This document shows, in pieces, positions 24,648 to 33,914 of a stretch of 62,284 nt of DNA. Numbering within the stretch: position 1 is the stretch's first letter; each line of letters opens with the position of its first letter. The DNA comes from an uncultured Gemmiger sp. (GTDB lineage: Bacteria; Bacillota; Clostridia; Oscillospirales; Ruminococcaceae): NCBI GenBank assembly GCA_944386495.1, contig CALXBE010000012.1, forward strand, positions 1 to 62,284, given 5' to 3'. Made by a program: the position numbers and the translations under genes. The notes below the pieces were generated by a model. It worked only from the letters and a program-made list of their open reading frames with translations, searched no databases and was not told the origin of the DNA.

Positions 24648-25670
24648 TCAGCCCTTGAACTGTTCCAGAAAACGCAGGTCGTTTTCAAACAGCAGGCCCA
24701 TGTTGTTGATGCCGTATTTCAGCATGGCGATACGCTCGATGCCGATGCCGAAGGCAATACCGGAGTAAACTGTGGGGTCAATGCCGCAGTTCTCCAGCAC
24801 CTTGTGGTGGACTACACCGCCGCCCAGAACTTCGATCCAGCCGGTGCCCTTGCAAAGGCTGCAGCCCTTACCGCCGCACTCAAAGCAGGAAACATCGATT
24901 TCCACGCTGGGCTCGGTGAAGGGGAAGTAGCTGGGCCGGAGCCGGGTGCGGACATCTGCCCCGAACAGCTCCTGAACGAACTTGTCCAGCATGCCCTGCA
25001 AATCGCAGAGAGTGATGCCCTTGTCCACTACAAGACCTTCCATCTGGTGGAACATGGGGCTGTGGGTGGCGTCACTGTCGCTCCGGAACACACGGCCGGG
25101 AACCAGCACCTTGATGGGAGGCTTCTGGGCATCCATTACCCGGATCTGTCCCGGGCTGGTCTGGGTGCGGAGCACAATGTCCTCCGCCACATAGAAGGTG
25201 TCCTGCATATCCCGGGCAGGATGGTTCTTGGGAACATTCAGCCGGGTAAAGTTGTGAGCATCATCCTCGATTTCGGGACCCTCGTACACCTCAAAGCCCA
25301 TCCCGCTGAACACATTCACAATTTCGTTCTTGGTGATGGTGATGGGATGCAGTCCGCCCTGGGACCGCTTTTTCCCGGGCAGGGTAATATCCACGGCTTC
25401 GGCCCGGTTCTTCTCTTCCAGTTCCTTCTTGGCAATTTCCGCGGCCAGGGCCTGGTACTGTTCCTCCACCCAGGTCTTGAACAGGTTGATGGTCTTGCCG
25501 GCGGCAGGACGGTCCTCCTTGGCCACATCCCGCAGGGCCTTGGTCAGGCCGCTGACTTCACCGGTCTTGCCCAGGTATTTCTGCCAGAAGGCGGAAAGCT
25601 GGTCCGAGTTGGTCACTCCGGCCCGGTCCTGTTCCAAAGCCGCCCGGAGGGCATTGATTTTTTCTTCCAT
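24648..25670 (-). CDS. pheS: Phenylalanyl-tRNA synthetase, alpha subunit
   Basis: Catalytic subunit that activates phenylalanine. 340 residues: an N-terminal coiled-coil (about 1-85), then the class II core with [21 protein letters not shown], motif 2 ([26 protein letters not shown]), FEPSVEIDV-like [15 protein letters not shown], and motif 3 [18 protein letters not shown]. The C-X2-C-X2-C segment [12 protein letters not shown] is the insertion usual in Firmicute PheS. The ATG at 25670 has GAGGTG upstream. It lies behind a Phe-type T-box. Confidence 0.97.
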   Translation of the reverse strand: MEEKINALRAALEQDRAGVTNSDQLSAFWQKYLGKTGEVSGLTKALRDVAKEDRPAAGKTINLFKTWVEEQYQALAAEIAKKELEEKNRAEAVDITLPGKKRSQGGLHPITITKNEIVNVFSGMGFEVYEGPEIEDDAHNFTRLNVPKNHPARDMQDTFYVAEDIVLRTQTSPGQIRVMDAQKPPIKVLVPGRVFRSDSDATHSPMFHQMEGLVVDKGITLCDLQGMLDKFVQELFGADVRTRLRPSYFPFTEPSVEIDVSCFECGGKGCSLCKGTGWIEVLGGGVVHHKVLENCGIDPTVYSGIAFGIGIERIAMLKYGINNMGLLFENDLRFLEQFKG

Positions 25671-25698
25671 AACACACCTCGTTTTTTCTATGGGAACG

Positions 25699-25957
25699 AA
25701 AAAAGGCTCCGTCCCCGATGAACTATCAGGGACGAAGCCTGCAACATACAAAACTCCGCGGTACCACCCACATTTTAGCCATAAGCTAACACTCACGCTC
25801 CGGATAACGGCAGAATCCGTTCCGGCCTACTGTCAGTTCAGCCGGACCCCTCGGAAGGGAACTTCTCAGCCTGTCCGCGCAGCGCCCTTTCAGCCGGGAG
25901 GCGCCTCTCTGTGCCGCAGTGCAGACGGATACTTTCCTCCGTCAACGGGTTTGTAAC
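25699..25957 (-). promoter_or_regulatory. T-box leader of pheST, phenylalanine type
   Basis: On the minus strand: stem I with GGAAAGTATCC on the 5' side and GAAG-TTC-CC on the 3' side, so the specifier is probably UUC (Phe). The apical ACAGAGAG and CTGAAAGG elements are present. The T-box GGGTGGTACCGCGGA lies at 25755-25770 and the terminator at 25699-25740 (GGCTTCGTCCCTGA / TCGGGGACGGAGCC, then TTTTTTCG). Uncharged tRNA-Phe would allow read-through. Confidence 0.95.
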
Positions 25958-25963
25958 TCCCTC

Positions 25964-25992
25964 AGTCTAGCACAAAAAAAATCCTTTTGCAA
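25964..25992 (-). promoter_or_regulatory. Promoter of pheST
   Basis: Minus strand TTGCAA, 17 bases, TAGACT, placed just before the T-box leader. Confidence 0.75.
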
Positions 25993-26030
25993 GGTGTTTT
26001 TCCCCTGAACGGGAAAAATCGTCCCATCCC

Positions 26031-26059
26031 TTGCACACAAGGGGGAAAAGGGGTATAAT
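26031..26059 (+). promoter_or_regulatory. Promoter of aspS
   Basis: TTGCAC, 17 bases, TATAAT, giving a leader of about 38 bases without a T-box. Confidence 0.85.
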
Positions 26060-26103
26060 ACATGCTGTGTCAGAATGTAAATATTCCAGGGAGGAATTGA
26101 AAT

Positions 26104-27891
26104 ATGAAAACCATGGGAGATCTGCGCCGCACCCATTACTGCGGCGAGGTAAGCCTGGCCCAGGCCGGCCAGGAGATGACCGTCTGCGGCTCCATTGCAA
26201 AGAGCCGGGATAAGGGCGGCATTATTTTTGCGGACCTGCGGGATTCCAGCGGAATCCTCCAGATGGTCTTTGACCAGGACACCCCCGCCGAGGCTTTTGC
26301 CGAGGCTCAGGCCCTGCGCAGCGAGTATGTGGTGATTGCCCGGGGCGTGCTCCGGGAACGGGCCGCCAAGACCGACAAAATTTCCACCGGCGATGTGGAG
26401 CTGTATGTGTCTGAGCTGCGTATCCTCAGCGAGGCCGAGACCACTCCCTTTGAGATTCGGGACGAAATCAATGTAAAGGATGAGCTGCGGCTGAAATACC
26501 GGTATCTGGACCTGCGGCGGCCCAGCATGCACCAGCCCATCGTCATGCGGAGCAAGATCTGCCAGGTCATCCGGAACTATTTCTGCGACAACCACTTCTG
26601 CGAGATCGAGACTCCCATGCTCATGAAATCCACCCCCGAAGGGGCCCGGGACTACCTGGTGCCCAGCCGGGTGAATCCGGGGCATTTCTATGCCCTGCCC
26701 CAGAGCCCCCAGCTCTACAAGCAGATTCTCATGCTCTCCGGCTTTGACCGGTACTTCCAGATCGCCCGCTGCTTCCGGGACGAGGACCTGCGGGCCGACC
26801 GTCAGCCTGAGTTCACCCAGGTGGACGAGGAAATGAGCTTTGTCACCGCCGACGATGTAATGACCCTCAACGAGGGGCTCATCAAGAAGGTGTGGAAGGA
26901 AATTCTGGATGTGGATGTCCCCACCCCCTTCCGTCGGATGAAGTGGGATGACGCCATGGACACCTACGGCAGCGACAAGCCGGATACCCGGTTTGGCCTG
27001 GAAATTCAGAATGTCACCGATGTTTTCGCCAACACAGCTTTTGTGCCCTTTGCCAACACCCTGGCCGCCGACGGCACCATCCGTGCCATCAACGCCAAGG
27101 GAATGGCTGACAAGCTGACCCGGAAAACCATCGACAAGTTGGTGGATGTGGCCAAGACTTACGGCGCCAAGGGCCTGGGTTACACACGCTGGACCGCCGA
27201 GGGCATCAGCTCCAGCTTTGAAAAGAACCTGACCGAGGAGGAGAAGCAGGCTTTCCATGCCGCTTTGAACGCCCAGGAAGGGGACGTGCTGCTGGTGGTC
27301 AGCGATACCAGCCGGGTCACCGCCTGCACCGCTTTGGGCCAGGTCCGTCTGGACATTGCCAAGCGGATGGAGCTGCTGGACCCCAAGCAGTTCAACTTCC
27401 TCTGGGTCACCGACTTCCCCCTGTTTGAGTACAGCGAGGAGGAGGGCCGCTGGATGGCCATGCACCATCCCTTCACCATGCCCACCCAGGACAGCCTGGA
27501 CAAAGTGGAGACCGACCAGGGCGCCTGCTACGCCGATGCCTACGATATCGTCCTCAACGGCTGTGAGCTGGGCGGCGGTTCCATCCGTATCAACGACCCT
27601 GCCCTCCAGGCACGGATGTTCAAGGCCCTGGGCTTCACCCCCGAAAAGGCCCGGGAGAGCTTCGGCTTCCTGATGGACGCTTACAAGTACGGCGCGCCGC
27701 CCCACGGCGGTATGGCCTACGGTCTGGACCGGATGGTCATGCTCATGCTGGGCCGGGATTCCATCCGGGATGTAATTGCATTCCCCAAGGTGCAGAACGC
27801 CAGCGAGCCCATGAGCGGAGCCCCCGATGTGGTGGATGACAAGCAGCTGAAAGAGCTGTCTATTGCCTTCGTCCCCGAGACCAAGGAATAA
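26104..27891 (+). CDS. aspS: Aspartyl-tRNA synthetase
   Basis: 595 residues of the bacterial type: N-terminal OB-fold (about 1-110, VCGSIAKSRDKGGIIFADLRD), class II core with motif 2 (FRDEDLRADRQPEFTQVDEEMSF), the bacterial GAD insertion (about 290-420), and motif 3 (GGMAYGLDRMVMLMLG). GGAGG precedes the ATG at 8 bases. As asnS is also present, this enzyme could be discriminating (Asp only), but the window does not show whether gatCAB is in the genome. Divergent from pheST. Confidence 0.97.
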   Translation: MKTMGDLRRTHYCGEVSLAQAGQEMTVCGSIAKSRDKGGIIFADLRDSSGILQMVFDQDTPAEAFAEAQALRSEYVVIARGVLRERAAKTDKISTGDVELYVSELRILSEAETTPFEIRDEINVKDELRLKYRYLDLRRPSMHQPIVMRSKICQVIRNYFCDNHFCEIETPMLMKSTPEGARDYLVPSRVNPGHFYALPQSPQLYKQILMLSGFDRYFQIARCFRDEDLRADRQPEFTQVDEEMSFVTADDVMTLNEGLIKKVWKEILDVDVPTPFRRMKWDDAMDTYGSDKPDTRFGLEIQNVTDVFANTAFVPFANTLAADGTIRAINAKGMADKLTRKTIDKLVDVAKTYGAKGLGYTRWTAEGISSSFEKNLTEEEKQAFHAALNAQEGDVLLVVSDTSRVTACTALGQVRLDIAKRMELLDPKQFNFLWVTDFPLFEYSEEEGRWMAMHHPFTMPTQDSLDKVETDQGACYADAYDIVLNGCELGGGSIRINDPALQARMFKALGFTPEKARESFGFLMDAYKYGAPPHGGMAYGLDRMVMLMLGRDSIRDVIAFPKVQNASEPMSGAPDVVDDKQLKELSIAFVPETKE

Positions 27892-27900
27892 GTGTGTCCA

Positions 27901-27936
27901 AAGCCGTTCCCTTTTTGGAGGGAACGGCTTTTTTGA
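27901..27936 (+). terminator. Terminator of aspS
   Basis: Stem AAGCCGTTCCC / GGGAACGGCTT with a TTTTTGGA loop and a TTTTTTG tail. Confidence 0.9.
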
Positions 27937-27954
27937 AAAAAGGAGGAAGGGACC

Positions 27955-28449
27955 GTGTCCCAAGGTATTTATGATTCCCCTCTGGGAGAAATTCTGATCC
28001 GGTGGCAGGGAGAAGCCCTGGCCGGGCTGGACTTTGTTTCCCCGGAGGAGGACCTGCCCCTGGAACCCATCCCGGAAAAGCTGAAAACCTGGCTGGATGT
28101 TTATTTCTCCGGCAGAGATCCGGGCCCTGCCCCCATGAATCTGGACCCGGCAGGGACCCCTTTTCAGCGGCGGGTGTGGCAGGCCATGGCTGCTGTCCCT
28201 TACGGGGAGACCACCACCTATGGGCAATTGGCTGCCCAGGTAATGACCCCCGGAAAGAACCCGGGATTTCTGGCCCGGGCGGTAGGCCGGGCTGTGGGGG
28301 CTAACCCTATCCTCATCCTTCTGCCCTGTCACCGGGTGCTGGGGGCAAGAGGAAAACTTACCGGCTTCCGGGCCGGACTGGAACGGAAAAAATGGCTGCT
28401 GGCAGGGGAGGGGAGCCTTCCCGGGCAGTATGAGAAGAATCAGAAATAA
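27955..28449 (+). CDS. ogt: Methylated-DNA--protein-cysteine methyltransferase
   Basis: Repairs O6-alkylguanine by transferring the alkyl group to its own cysteine. 164 residues with the DNA-binding segment TPFQRRVWQAMAAVPYGETTTYGQLA and the active Cys125 in LLPCHRVLG. It starts with GTG at 27955, preceded by AAAGGAGGAAGG. It lacks an Ada regulatory domain. The next gene, an aldo/keto reductase, starts 13 bases after the stop, so the two are likely co-transcribed; the promoter is not evident. Confidence 0.94.
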   Translation: MSQGIYDSPLGEILIRWQGEALAGLDFVSPEEDLPLEPIPEKLKTWLDVYFSGRDPGPAPMNLDPAGTPFQRRVWQAMAAVPYGETTTYGQLAAQVMTPGKNPGFLARAVGRAVGANPILILLPCHRVLGARGKLTGFRAGLERKKWLLAGEGSLPGQYEKNQK

Positions 28450-28462
28450 GGAGGAAATGACC

Positions 28463-29581
28463 ATGGCGTATCTGGGAGAAAAAATCAAAAAGCTGGGGTT
28501 CGGCCTTATGCGGCTGCCCCAGAAGGACGGAGCCATCGACCTGGAGGAAACCAAGGCAATGGTGGACAAATTCATGGAGGCGGGCTTCACCTACTTTGAT
28601 ACCGCCTGGGCCTACCAGGGCAGCGAGGAGGCCACCCGGAAAGCTCTGGTGGAGCGGTATCCCCGGGAGAACTTTCAGCTGGCCACCAAGAACGCCGCCT
28701 GGCTGAACACCAAAAGCCGGGAGGAGGCCGAGGCCCAGTTCCAGACCAGCCTGGACCGGACCGGAGCCGGATATTTTGACTTCTACCTTCTTCACAACCT
28801 GGGCCAGGGCCGCACCCATGTCTTTGAGGATTACGACCTTTGGAACTTTGCTTTGGAGAAAAAGCGCCAGGGGCTCATCAAGCACCTGGGCTTCTCCTTC
28901 CACTCCAATGCCCAGGAACTGGAAGAAATCCTGAATGCTCATCCGGAAGCGGAGTTTGTACAGCTTCAAATCAACTATGCAGACTGGGAAAGCGCCGACA
29001 TCCAGTCCCGTGCCTGCTATGAGGTGGCCCGCCGTCACGGGAAGCCGGTCATCATTATGGAACCGGTGAAGGGGGGCACCCTGGCCAATCCTCCCCAGCG
29101 GGTAAAGGACATTTTCCAAAAGGCTGACCCCAGTGCCTCCTGCGCTTCCTGGGCGGTCAAGTTTGCCGCCAGCCTGGATGGAATTATTACAGTTCTCTCC
29201 GGCATGAGCAACCTGGAACAGATGGAAGACAACCTGTCCTGCATGAAAGACTTCAAGGGCCTTACGCCCCGGGAGGAAGAGGTCATTCTGGCAGCCCGGA
29301 AGGAGCTGGAGAGCATCCCCATGATCCCTTGCACCGGCTGCGACTACTGCGCCAAGGTCTGCCCCAGGAATGTGGGCATCTCGGGAACCTTCACCGCCAT
29401 GAACCTGCTCCTGGTCTACGAGAATCTCCCCGCCGCCAAGCGGAAGGAGAACGCCCGGGTGGCGGAGAACGGAAAGGCCAACGCTGCCCAGTGCATCCAG
29501 TGCGGCCAGTGTGAGCAGGTCTGTCCCCAGCATATTGCCATCCGGGAGGAGCTGAAGCGGGCCGCCAAGAGCCTGCTCTGA
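28463..29581 (+). CDS. Aldo/keto reductase with two ferredoxin-type clusters
   Basis: 372 residues. The first 270 form an AKR TIM-barrel (LGFGLMRLPQ, FTYFDTAWAYQGSEEATRKAL, with the Asp and Tyr of the AKR active site, and FYLLHNLGQG where the catalytic His is). The C-terminal 90 carry two CxxCxxCxxxCP motifs (CTGCDYCAKVCP and CIQCGQCEQVCP), so two [4Fe-4S] clusters. This architecture is common in anaerobes, where electrons may come from or go to ferredoxin; the substrate is unknown. Start: AAGGAGG is 8 bases before the ATG at 28463; the ATG two codons upstream lies too close to it. Confidence 0.9.
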   Translation: MAYLGEKIKKLGFGLMRLPQKDGAIDLEETKAMVDKFMEAGFTYFDTAWAYQGSEEATRKALVERYPRENFQLATKNAAWLNTKSREEAEAQFQTSLDRTGAGYFDFYLLHNLGQGRTHVFEDYDLWNFALEKKRQGLIKHLGFSFHSNAQELEEILNAHPEAEFVQLQINYADWESADIQSRACYEVARRHGKPVIIMEPVKGGTLANPPQRVKDIFQKADPSASCASWAVKFAASLDGIITVLSGMSNLEQMEDNLSCMKDFKGLTPREEEVILAARKELESIPMIPCTGCDYCAKVCPRNVGISGTFTAMNLLLVYENLPAAKRKENARVAENGKANAAQCIQCGQCEQVCPQHIAIREELKRAAKSLL

Positions 29582-29626
29582 CCCACCCGTGGAGGGCGGG
29601 AAAGCCAGCCCTGCAAAAACAGAACA

Positions 29627-29668
29627 AAAGCCCCAGAATTCGGCATCACCCGAATCCTGGGGCTTTTT
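29627..29668. terminator. Bidirectional terminator
   Basis: Stem AAAAGCCCCAGAATTCGG / CCGAATCCTGGGGCTTTTTT with a short loop, between the reductase and the DUF4349 gene. Confidence 0.92.
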
Positions 29669-29713
29669 TCTGGAATAGTCACCCTTTCCGGGTGAAAATT
29701 CCCCTATGAAGCT

Positions 29714-30751
29714 TTACTTGCTGTTTTTATTGATTCTCTTTTTACGGATTGTAATAATCACAACTACCAGGACTGCAGCCAGCAGGAGAACCGGCCAGAC
29801 CGAGATGATGCCCAGGATCAGGCCCTGGATCCCATCCAGGAAACCGGTCCAGCCACGGGTAAAGGCATCGCTCACCCGGCTGGCAAAGCTGTTGGTGACA
29901 GGGGTGATGGTGGCCACTTCGGACAGGCGGACGGTGACGGTGCTCATGGATACCTGATTTTCCAGGACCCGCATCTGGCTGCCGTAGCTTTCCAGTTGGT
30001 ATTCCAGGCTGCTCAGCTGACCCTGAATGTAAATCAGGTCCTCCACCGTCTCAGCCTGGGCGGCCAGTTCATCCAGTCGCTGGCGCTGGGTCTCCAGGCT
30101 GGAGATGCGGGCTTCCAGGTCCACATATTCCAGGGTCACATCCTGGCTGTCCTGGCTGAGCCAGGTCACATTCCCCACCCCCTGGGCGGAGGAAAGGAAC
30201 TCTTCATACCGGTCACTGGGGATACGGAAGGAGGCGTTGTACCACCGGGTGCCGTATTCCAGGCTGCCTCCCTGGGTGCTGCTCTCCTGGTAGCCGCCCA
30301 TCTCCTCCACCTTGGCCAGCAGCTGGGCCAGGGTCTCCTCGTATTGGGTGGACTCCATCTCCAGCTCGGCGGTGTAGATCACTTTCTGGGTGGTGACTTC
30401 CGCCAGCTTGGCGGTGCTGTTCTGGGCGCTTCCATCCATCACTGCGGCTCCGGGAGCGGCATCCTCTGTCACCATATCCATGGCGTATTCAGGTCCAGCG
30501 CCACCGGCTTCCTGGGTCGACGAGGCGGTGGCGTTGGAAGCTGTATCTGCGCTGGTGGCGCCCATTCCCTTTTTAGGCAGCCCCAGAATGGCGGTTCCCA
30601 CCACCAGACAGCAGGCGGCGGCAGCCACCCAGGCTGCAGGACGGAAGTGGAAAATCCTGCCCTTCCGGCTCTGCTTCACAGAGGCCTGTTCCACCAGGGA
30701 ATCATCCACTTCACCGATGGCTTCAAACAGTTGTTCCTTATTCATACGCAT
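29714..30751 (-). CDS. DUF4349 membrane protein, likely anti-sigma partner
   Basis: 345 residues. A short cytoplasmic N-terminus (1-36, MNKEQLFEAIGEVDDSLVEQA) resembles anti-sigma domains; a membrane helix (about 38-58) and a low-complexity Ser/Thr/Ala linker follow. The extracytoplasmic DUF4349 domain (about 120-285) contains a coiled-coil (ARISSLETQRQRLDELAAQAET), and a second membrane helix (about 315-336) ends in a basic tail. The ATG overlaps the end of the ECF sigma gene by 10 bases and has AAAGGAGGG within it, so synthesis is coupled. Control of the sigma factor is inferred from this arrangement and from similar pairs in Clostridia. Confidence 0.85.
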   Translation of the reverse strand: MRMNKEQLFEAIGEVDDSLVEQASVKQSRKGRIFHFRPAAWVAAAACCLVVGTAILGLPKKGMGATSADTASNATASSTQEAGGAGPEYAMDMVTEDAAPGAAVMDGSAQNSTAKLAEVTTQKVIYTAELEMESTQYEETLAQLLAKVEEMGGYQESSTQGGSLEYGTRWYNASFRIPSDRYEEFLSSAQGVGNVTWLSQDSQDVTLEYVDLEARISSLETQRQRLDELAAQAETVEDLIYIQGQLSSLEYQLESYGSQMRVLENQVSMSTVTVRLSEVATITPVTNSFASRVSDAFTRGWTGFLDGIQGLILGIISVWPVLLLAAVLVVVIITIRKKRINKNSK

Positions 30752-31296
30752 ACTCCCTCCTTTTCCAGAGCTTCTTTCAGTTTGGTCCGGGTCCGGCTCA
30801 GGGTGCTTTTGGCGGTCCCCACCGGTACGCCGCAGAACCGGGCAGCGTCGGCGACACTCTCCCCATACCAGTAACGGCGGAGGAAGAGGGTCCGGGCAGT
30901 GGGGTCACACCCTTCCAGAAACCGGGAGATGGCGGCTCCGGTCTCCTTGGCATCAAAGGCCTGGTCGGGGGTCTGGCCGCCGGAAAGACATTCTTCCAGC
31001 TCTTCCAGCAGAGCGATGCCTCCGCCCCGTTTCTGGGCGGAAGAATACCGCAGCCGGTTAAGGGCCAGATTCCGGCAAAGCCGCCCTAAGTACACCCGAA
31101 GATTCAGGGGCCGGGTGGGAGGAATGGCCCGCCAGCTGCCCAGCCAGGTATCATTGACACATTCCTCAGCGTCCTGGATTTTTCCCAGCAGATTCATGGC
31201 GATGGCGCTGCAGTACCCGCCATACTTGGCAGCAGCCCCGGTCAGTCCCCGCTCATCCCGGGCGAAGTACAGATCCAGAATGGCATTATCGTCCAT
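30742..31296 (-). CDS. ECF-type RNA polymerase sigma factor
   Basis: 184 residues. Sigma region 2 is at about 10-75 (AAKYGGYCSAIAMNLLGKIQDAEECVNDTWLGSWRAIPP) and region 4 at about 120-175 (LFLRRYWYGESVADAARFCGVPVGTAKSTLSRTRTKLKEAL). AAAGGAGG is 7 bases before the ATG at 31296; an upstream in-frame TTG is not supported. The gene starts about 28 bases after the hisS terminator. No ECF-type autoregulatory promoter was recognised; part of its transcription may come from hisS read-through. Confidence 0.92.
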   Translation of the reverse strand: MDDNAILDLYFARDERGLTGAAAKYGGYCSAIAMNLLGKIQDAEECVNDTWLGSWRAIPPTRPLNLRVYLGRLCRNLALNRLRYSSAQKRGGGIALLEELEECLSGGQTPDQAFDAKETGAAISRFLEGCDPTARTLFLRRYWYGESVADAARFCGVPVGTAKSTLSRTRTKLKEALEKEGVCV

Positions 31297-31324
31297 AATA
31301 ATTCCTCCTTTACCATAGAGAACG

Positions 31325-31356
31325 AAAAAAAGCCGCAAAAGGTTGCGGCTTTTTTT
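31325..31356. terminator. Terminator of hisS
   Basis: Stem AAAAAGCCGCAA / TTGCGGCTTTTT with TTTTTTTCG on the minus strand. Confidence 0.88.
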
Positions 31357-31362
31357 GATTTA

Positions 31363-32613
31363 TCATTTTTCTTTTGCTCCGCCCAGGGTCTTCAGGTCGT
31401 CGTTGTCCCCGAAGGCAACCTTGGTGAACCCGGCGGCTTCCAGGTTGCCCAGCTGCTTGCCCAGCTTCTTGGCCTGGGGCAGAACGGTCACCTGGTACTC
31501 CTGACGGAGGGTCTCGGCCTTGGCCAGAACGGCGGCAAAGTCGGTCTGGGGCAGGTAGAGAAGAGCGCACTTTTCCAGGGCATGGGGAATCTTGTACCCC
31601 TGTTCCAGCAGGATGGAGCAGATGCGCTCAAAGCCGATGCTGAATCCTACTGCGGGAACCTGCTGGCCGATGAACTTGCCCACCATGTTGTCGTACCGGC
31701 CGCCGCCGGCCACAGCACCGCTGAACTGGGGGCAGGTCACTTCAAAGACCATGCCGGTGTAATATCCCTGTCCCCGGACCAGGCTGGGGGAGTACTCTAC
31801 CTTGTACCGGTCCTCGGCCAGGGCGCGGCTGGTGGCCAGCACATACCGCAGGTCGGCGGAAAGGGCTTCGTCCCCGCACTGGGCGGCTACGGTGTCCAGG
31901 TCAAACTTTCCGGCGGCCAGGAAATCACAGAGGGCCTGGATGGCCTGGGCAGGCAGCTGCTTCTCGGTCAGCTCCTTCTCCACGCCGTCCACTCCGATTT
32001 TGTCCATCTTGTCAAAGGAGATGCAGACGGAATCCAGGGTATCGGGGGCAAAGCCCATCTGGGCCAGCATTCCCCGGAGGATGCGCCGGTCGTTGATGTT
32101 GACGGTAAAGCCGGTGAACCCGATCCGGAGCAGTGCCCGGGCGGTCACATCAATCAGCTCTACCTCGGCATTGGGGCTGCTGTCCCCCAGAATATCAATG
32201 TCGCACTGGACAAACTCCCGCAGACGACCCTTCTGGGGACGCTCGGCCCGGTAGACCCGGTCAGTCTGAATCACCTTGAAGGGGTTGGGCAGCTTGTCCC
32301 GGTTAGCGGCATAATACCGGCTCAGGGGAAGGGTCAGGTCATACCGGAGCCCCATGTCGGAAAGCTCCTTCTCCTGCCCCGAAGCCAGGGCCTTTTCCAG
32401 CTTGTCGCCCCGCTTGAGGACCTTGAAAATCAGGTTCAGGTTGTCGCCGCCCTCGCTCTTGTCCAGGTTCTCCATATCCTCCAGAATGGGGGTGGAGATC
32501 CGCTCAAAGCCGCTGGCCCGGTAGGTGGCCAGGATCTCTCCCTGGATGTAATCTCTCAATGCCTGCTCCTGGGGCAGCAGGTCCCGCATACCCTTCAAAG
32601 GATTGGTTTTCAT
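31363..32613 (-). CDS. hisS: Histidyl-tRNA synthetase
   Basis: 416 residues, class II: motif 1 region (KGMRDLLPQEQALRDYI), motif 2 (RYDLTLPLSRYYAANRDKLPNPFKVIQTDRVYRAERPQKGRLREFVQCDID is the expected order), the His-binding motif GQGYYTGMVFEV, and motif 3 (AVGFSIGFERI). A C-terminal anticodon domain (about 325-416) completes it. The ATG has AAAGGACAG upstream. HisZ-like paralogues lack parts of this region, but the full set here supports a true HisRS. No T-box. Confidence 0.95.
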   Translation of the reverse strand: MKTNPLKGMRDLLPQEQALRDYIQGEILATYRASGFERISTPILEDMENLDKSEGGDNLNLIFKVLKRGDKLEKALASGQEKELSDMGLRYDLTLPLSRYYAANRDKLPNPFKVIQTDRVYRAERPQKGRLREFVQCDIDILGDSSPNAEVELIDVTARALLRIGFTGFTVNINDRRILRGMLAQMGFAPDTLDSVCISFDKMDKIGVDGVEKELTEKQLPAQAIQALCDFLAAGKFDLDTVAAQCGDEALSADLRYVLATSRALAEDRYKVEYSPSLVRGQGYYTGMVFEVTCPQFSGAVAGGGRYDNMVGKFIGQQVPAVGFSIGFERICSILLEQGYKIPHALEKCALLYLPQTDFAAVLAKAETLRQEYQVTVLPQAKKLGKQLGNLEAAGFTKVAFGDNDDLKTLGGAKEK

Positions 32614-32650
32614 GGAATCTGTCCTTTCGTCCGTTTAAAAATACTACTAT

Positions 32651-32680
32651 AATATAGCCTTTCCCCTGTGTTTTTGTCAA
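32651..32680 (-). promoter_or_regulatory. Promoter of hisS
   Basis: Minus strand TTGACA, 18 bases, TATATT, about 38 bases before the ATG. Confidence 0.75.
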
Positions 32681-32715
32681 GGCAGGAGGGCAAGATAGAG
32701 GGGAGGTGATGGTTT

Positions 32716-33912
32716 ATGAAAGAGAAAAATCAGCCGGGGAAATGGTATATCCTGGCCGTGGGTGCCGCCATCCAGATTCTGACCGGAATCCCGGCGGCCT
32801 GGGGAGTGTTCCAGCGCCCGGTGGTGGAGCAGTACGGGCTGGAGGAATCCCAGGCGGGGCTGGCGTTCAGCCTTTTGATAGGGGCCTTCGGGATAGGCTG
32901 TGTCATAGGGGGCTACCTCCAGGACCGGAAAGGCCCCCGCGCTGCGGGACTATGGGGGACCGCCCTTTTATCCGGAGGATTTTTTTGCGCTGCCTTTCTG
33001 GAAGGGAAGGGGCCCGGACTGTTCTACCTGGGATTCAGCATTCCCGCAGGATTGGGGTGCGCTTTCCTCTACCCGGCGGTGATGAGCTGCGCCCAGAAAT
33101 GGTACCGCAGCCGGAAAGGCCTTGCCACCGGCATCATCGGCGGAGCGGTGGGGTTCAGCGGGGCTTTCCTCACCCTCTTTGTCCGGTGGGTGAATGGCCA
33201 GTGGGGTCTGCCCGCCGCCTTTCTGGGGCTGGGCAGCCTTATGCTGCTGGTCTGCGGGGGAGGGAGCCTTCTTCTGAAAAATCCGCCCCCTGCCAAACAG
33301 GAGCCCCGGTTCCAGGGGAAAAAGTACAAGGAGCCGCCCTTTGACCTGCCGCCCAAGAAAATGCTCCGGACCCGGCAGTACTGGCTGGCCGCCGGAGTGG
33401 TGGCTCTGGCCACCCCCACGGTGCTGTTATTCAGCCCCATCATTGTCCAGCTGGGCCAGGAGCGGGGGCTGTCGGAAAACATGGCCCACCTCTCCATTAT
33501 GATTGGAAGCGTGGGGTCTGCGGCAGGGCGTTTGCTCTGCCCACTGGCCAGTGACCGATACGGAAGAAGGGCCGCCTACACCCTCTTGTTCGGGTTGCTG
33601 GCGGCCCTGTCGGCGGGATTTATTTTTGCTCAGGGGTGGCTGGTCATCCTCTGCTACACCGCCCTTACCTTCTGTTACTCGGGCCAGGCGGCTATTCTGC
33701 CCTCCCTCTCCACCGACCTGTTCGGCATGCCCCATGCGGGGGTGAACTACGGATTTCTGGCTCTGGGAATGACGGCGGGGAGCCTGGGCAGTCATTTCCT
33801 GGCCCAGAGCTTTGAGGGGGAACTGGTCCGGCATTTCATCGCCATAGGGGCAGCGGTGGGAGGCATCATCTGTATTCGGCTCCTGAAACCCACCCAGGGG
33901 GAAAGGCTGTGA
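32716..33912 (+). CDS. MFS transporter, oxalate/formate antiporter-like
   Basis: 398 residues with about 12 membrane helices. N-half motifs resemble the OFA family (IQILTGIPAAWGVFQRPVVEQYGLEESQAGLAFSL and GGYLQDRKGPR between helices 2 and 3); the central loop is basic. Such carriers exchange small carboxylates (oxalate, formate, lactate), but the substrate cannot be deduced. GGGAGGTGATGG precedes the ATG at 32716. Only 2 bases separate its stop from that of the convergent nnrD, and no terminator lies between them. Confidence 0.88.
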   Translation: MKEKNQPGKWYILAVGAAIQILTGIPAAWGVFQRPVVEQYGLEESQAGLAFSLLIGAFGIGCVIGGYLQDRKGPRAAGLWGTALLSGGFFCAAFLEGKGPGLFYLGFSIPAGLGCAFLYPAVMSCAQKWYRSRKGLATGIIGGAVGFSGAFLTLFVRWVNGQWGLPAAFLGLGSLMLLVCGGGSLLLKNPPPAKQEPRFQGKKYKEPPFDLPPKKMLRTRQYWLAAGVVALATPTVLLFSPIIVQLGQERGLSENMAHLSIMIGSVGSAAGRLLCPLASDRYGRRAAYTLLFGLLAALSAGFIFAQGWLVILCYTALTFCYSGQAAILPSLSTDLFGMPHAGVNYGFLALGMTAGSLGSHFLAQSFEGELVRHFIAIGAAVGGIICIRLLKPTQGERL

Positions 33913-33914
33913 CC

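Noticed and set aside
22180-24768. An 862-codon open frame opposite pheT
   Set aside because: pheT on the minus strand is certain from its domains; the opposite frame is open because of GC-rich third positions.
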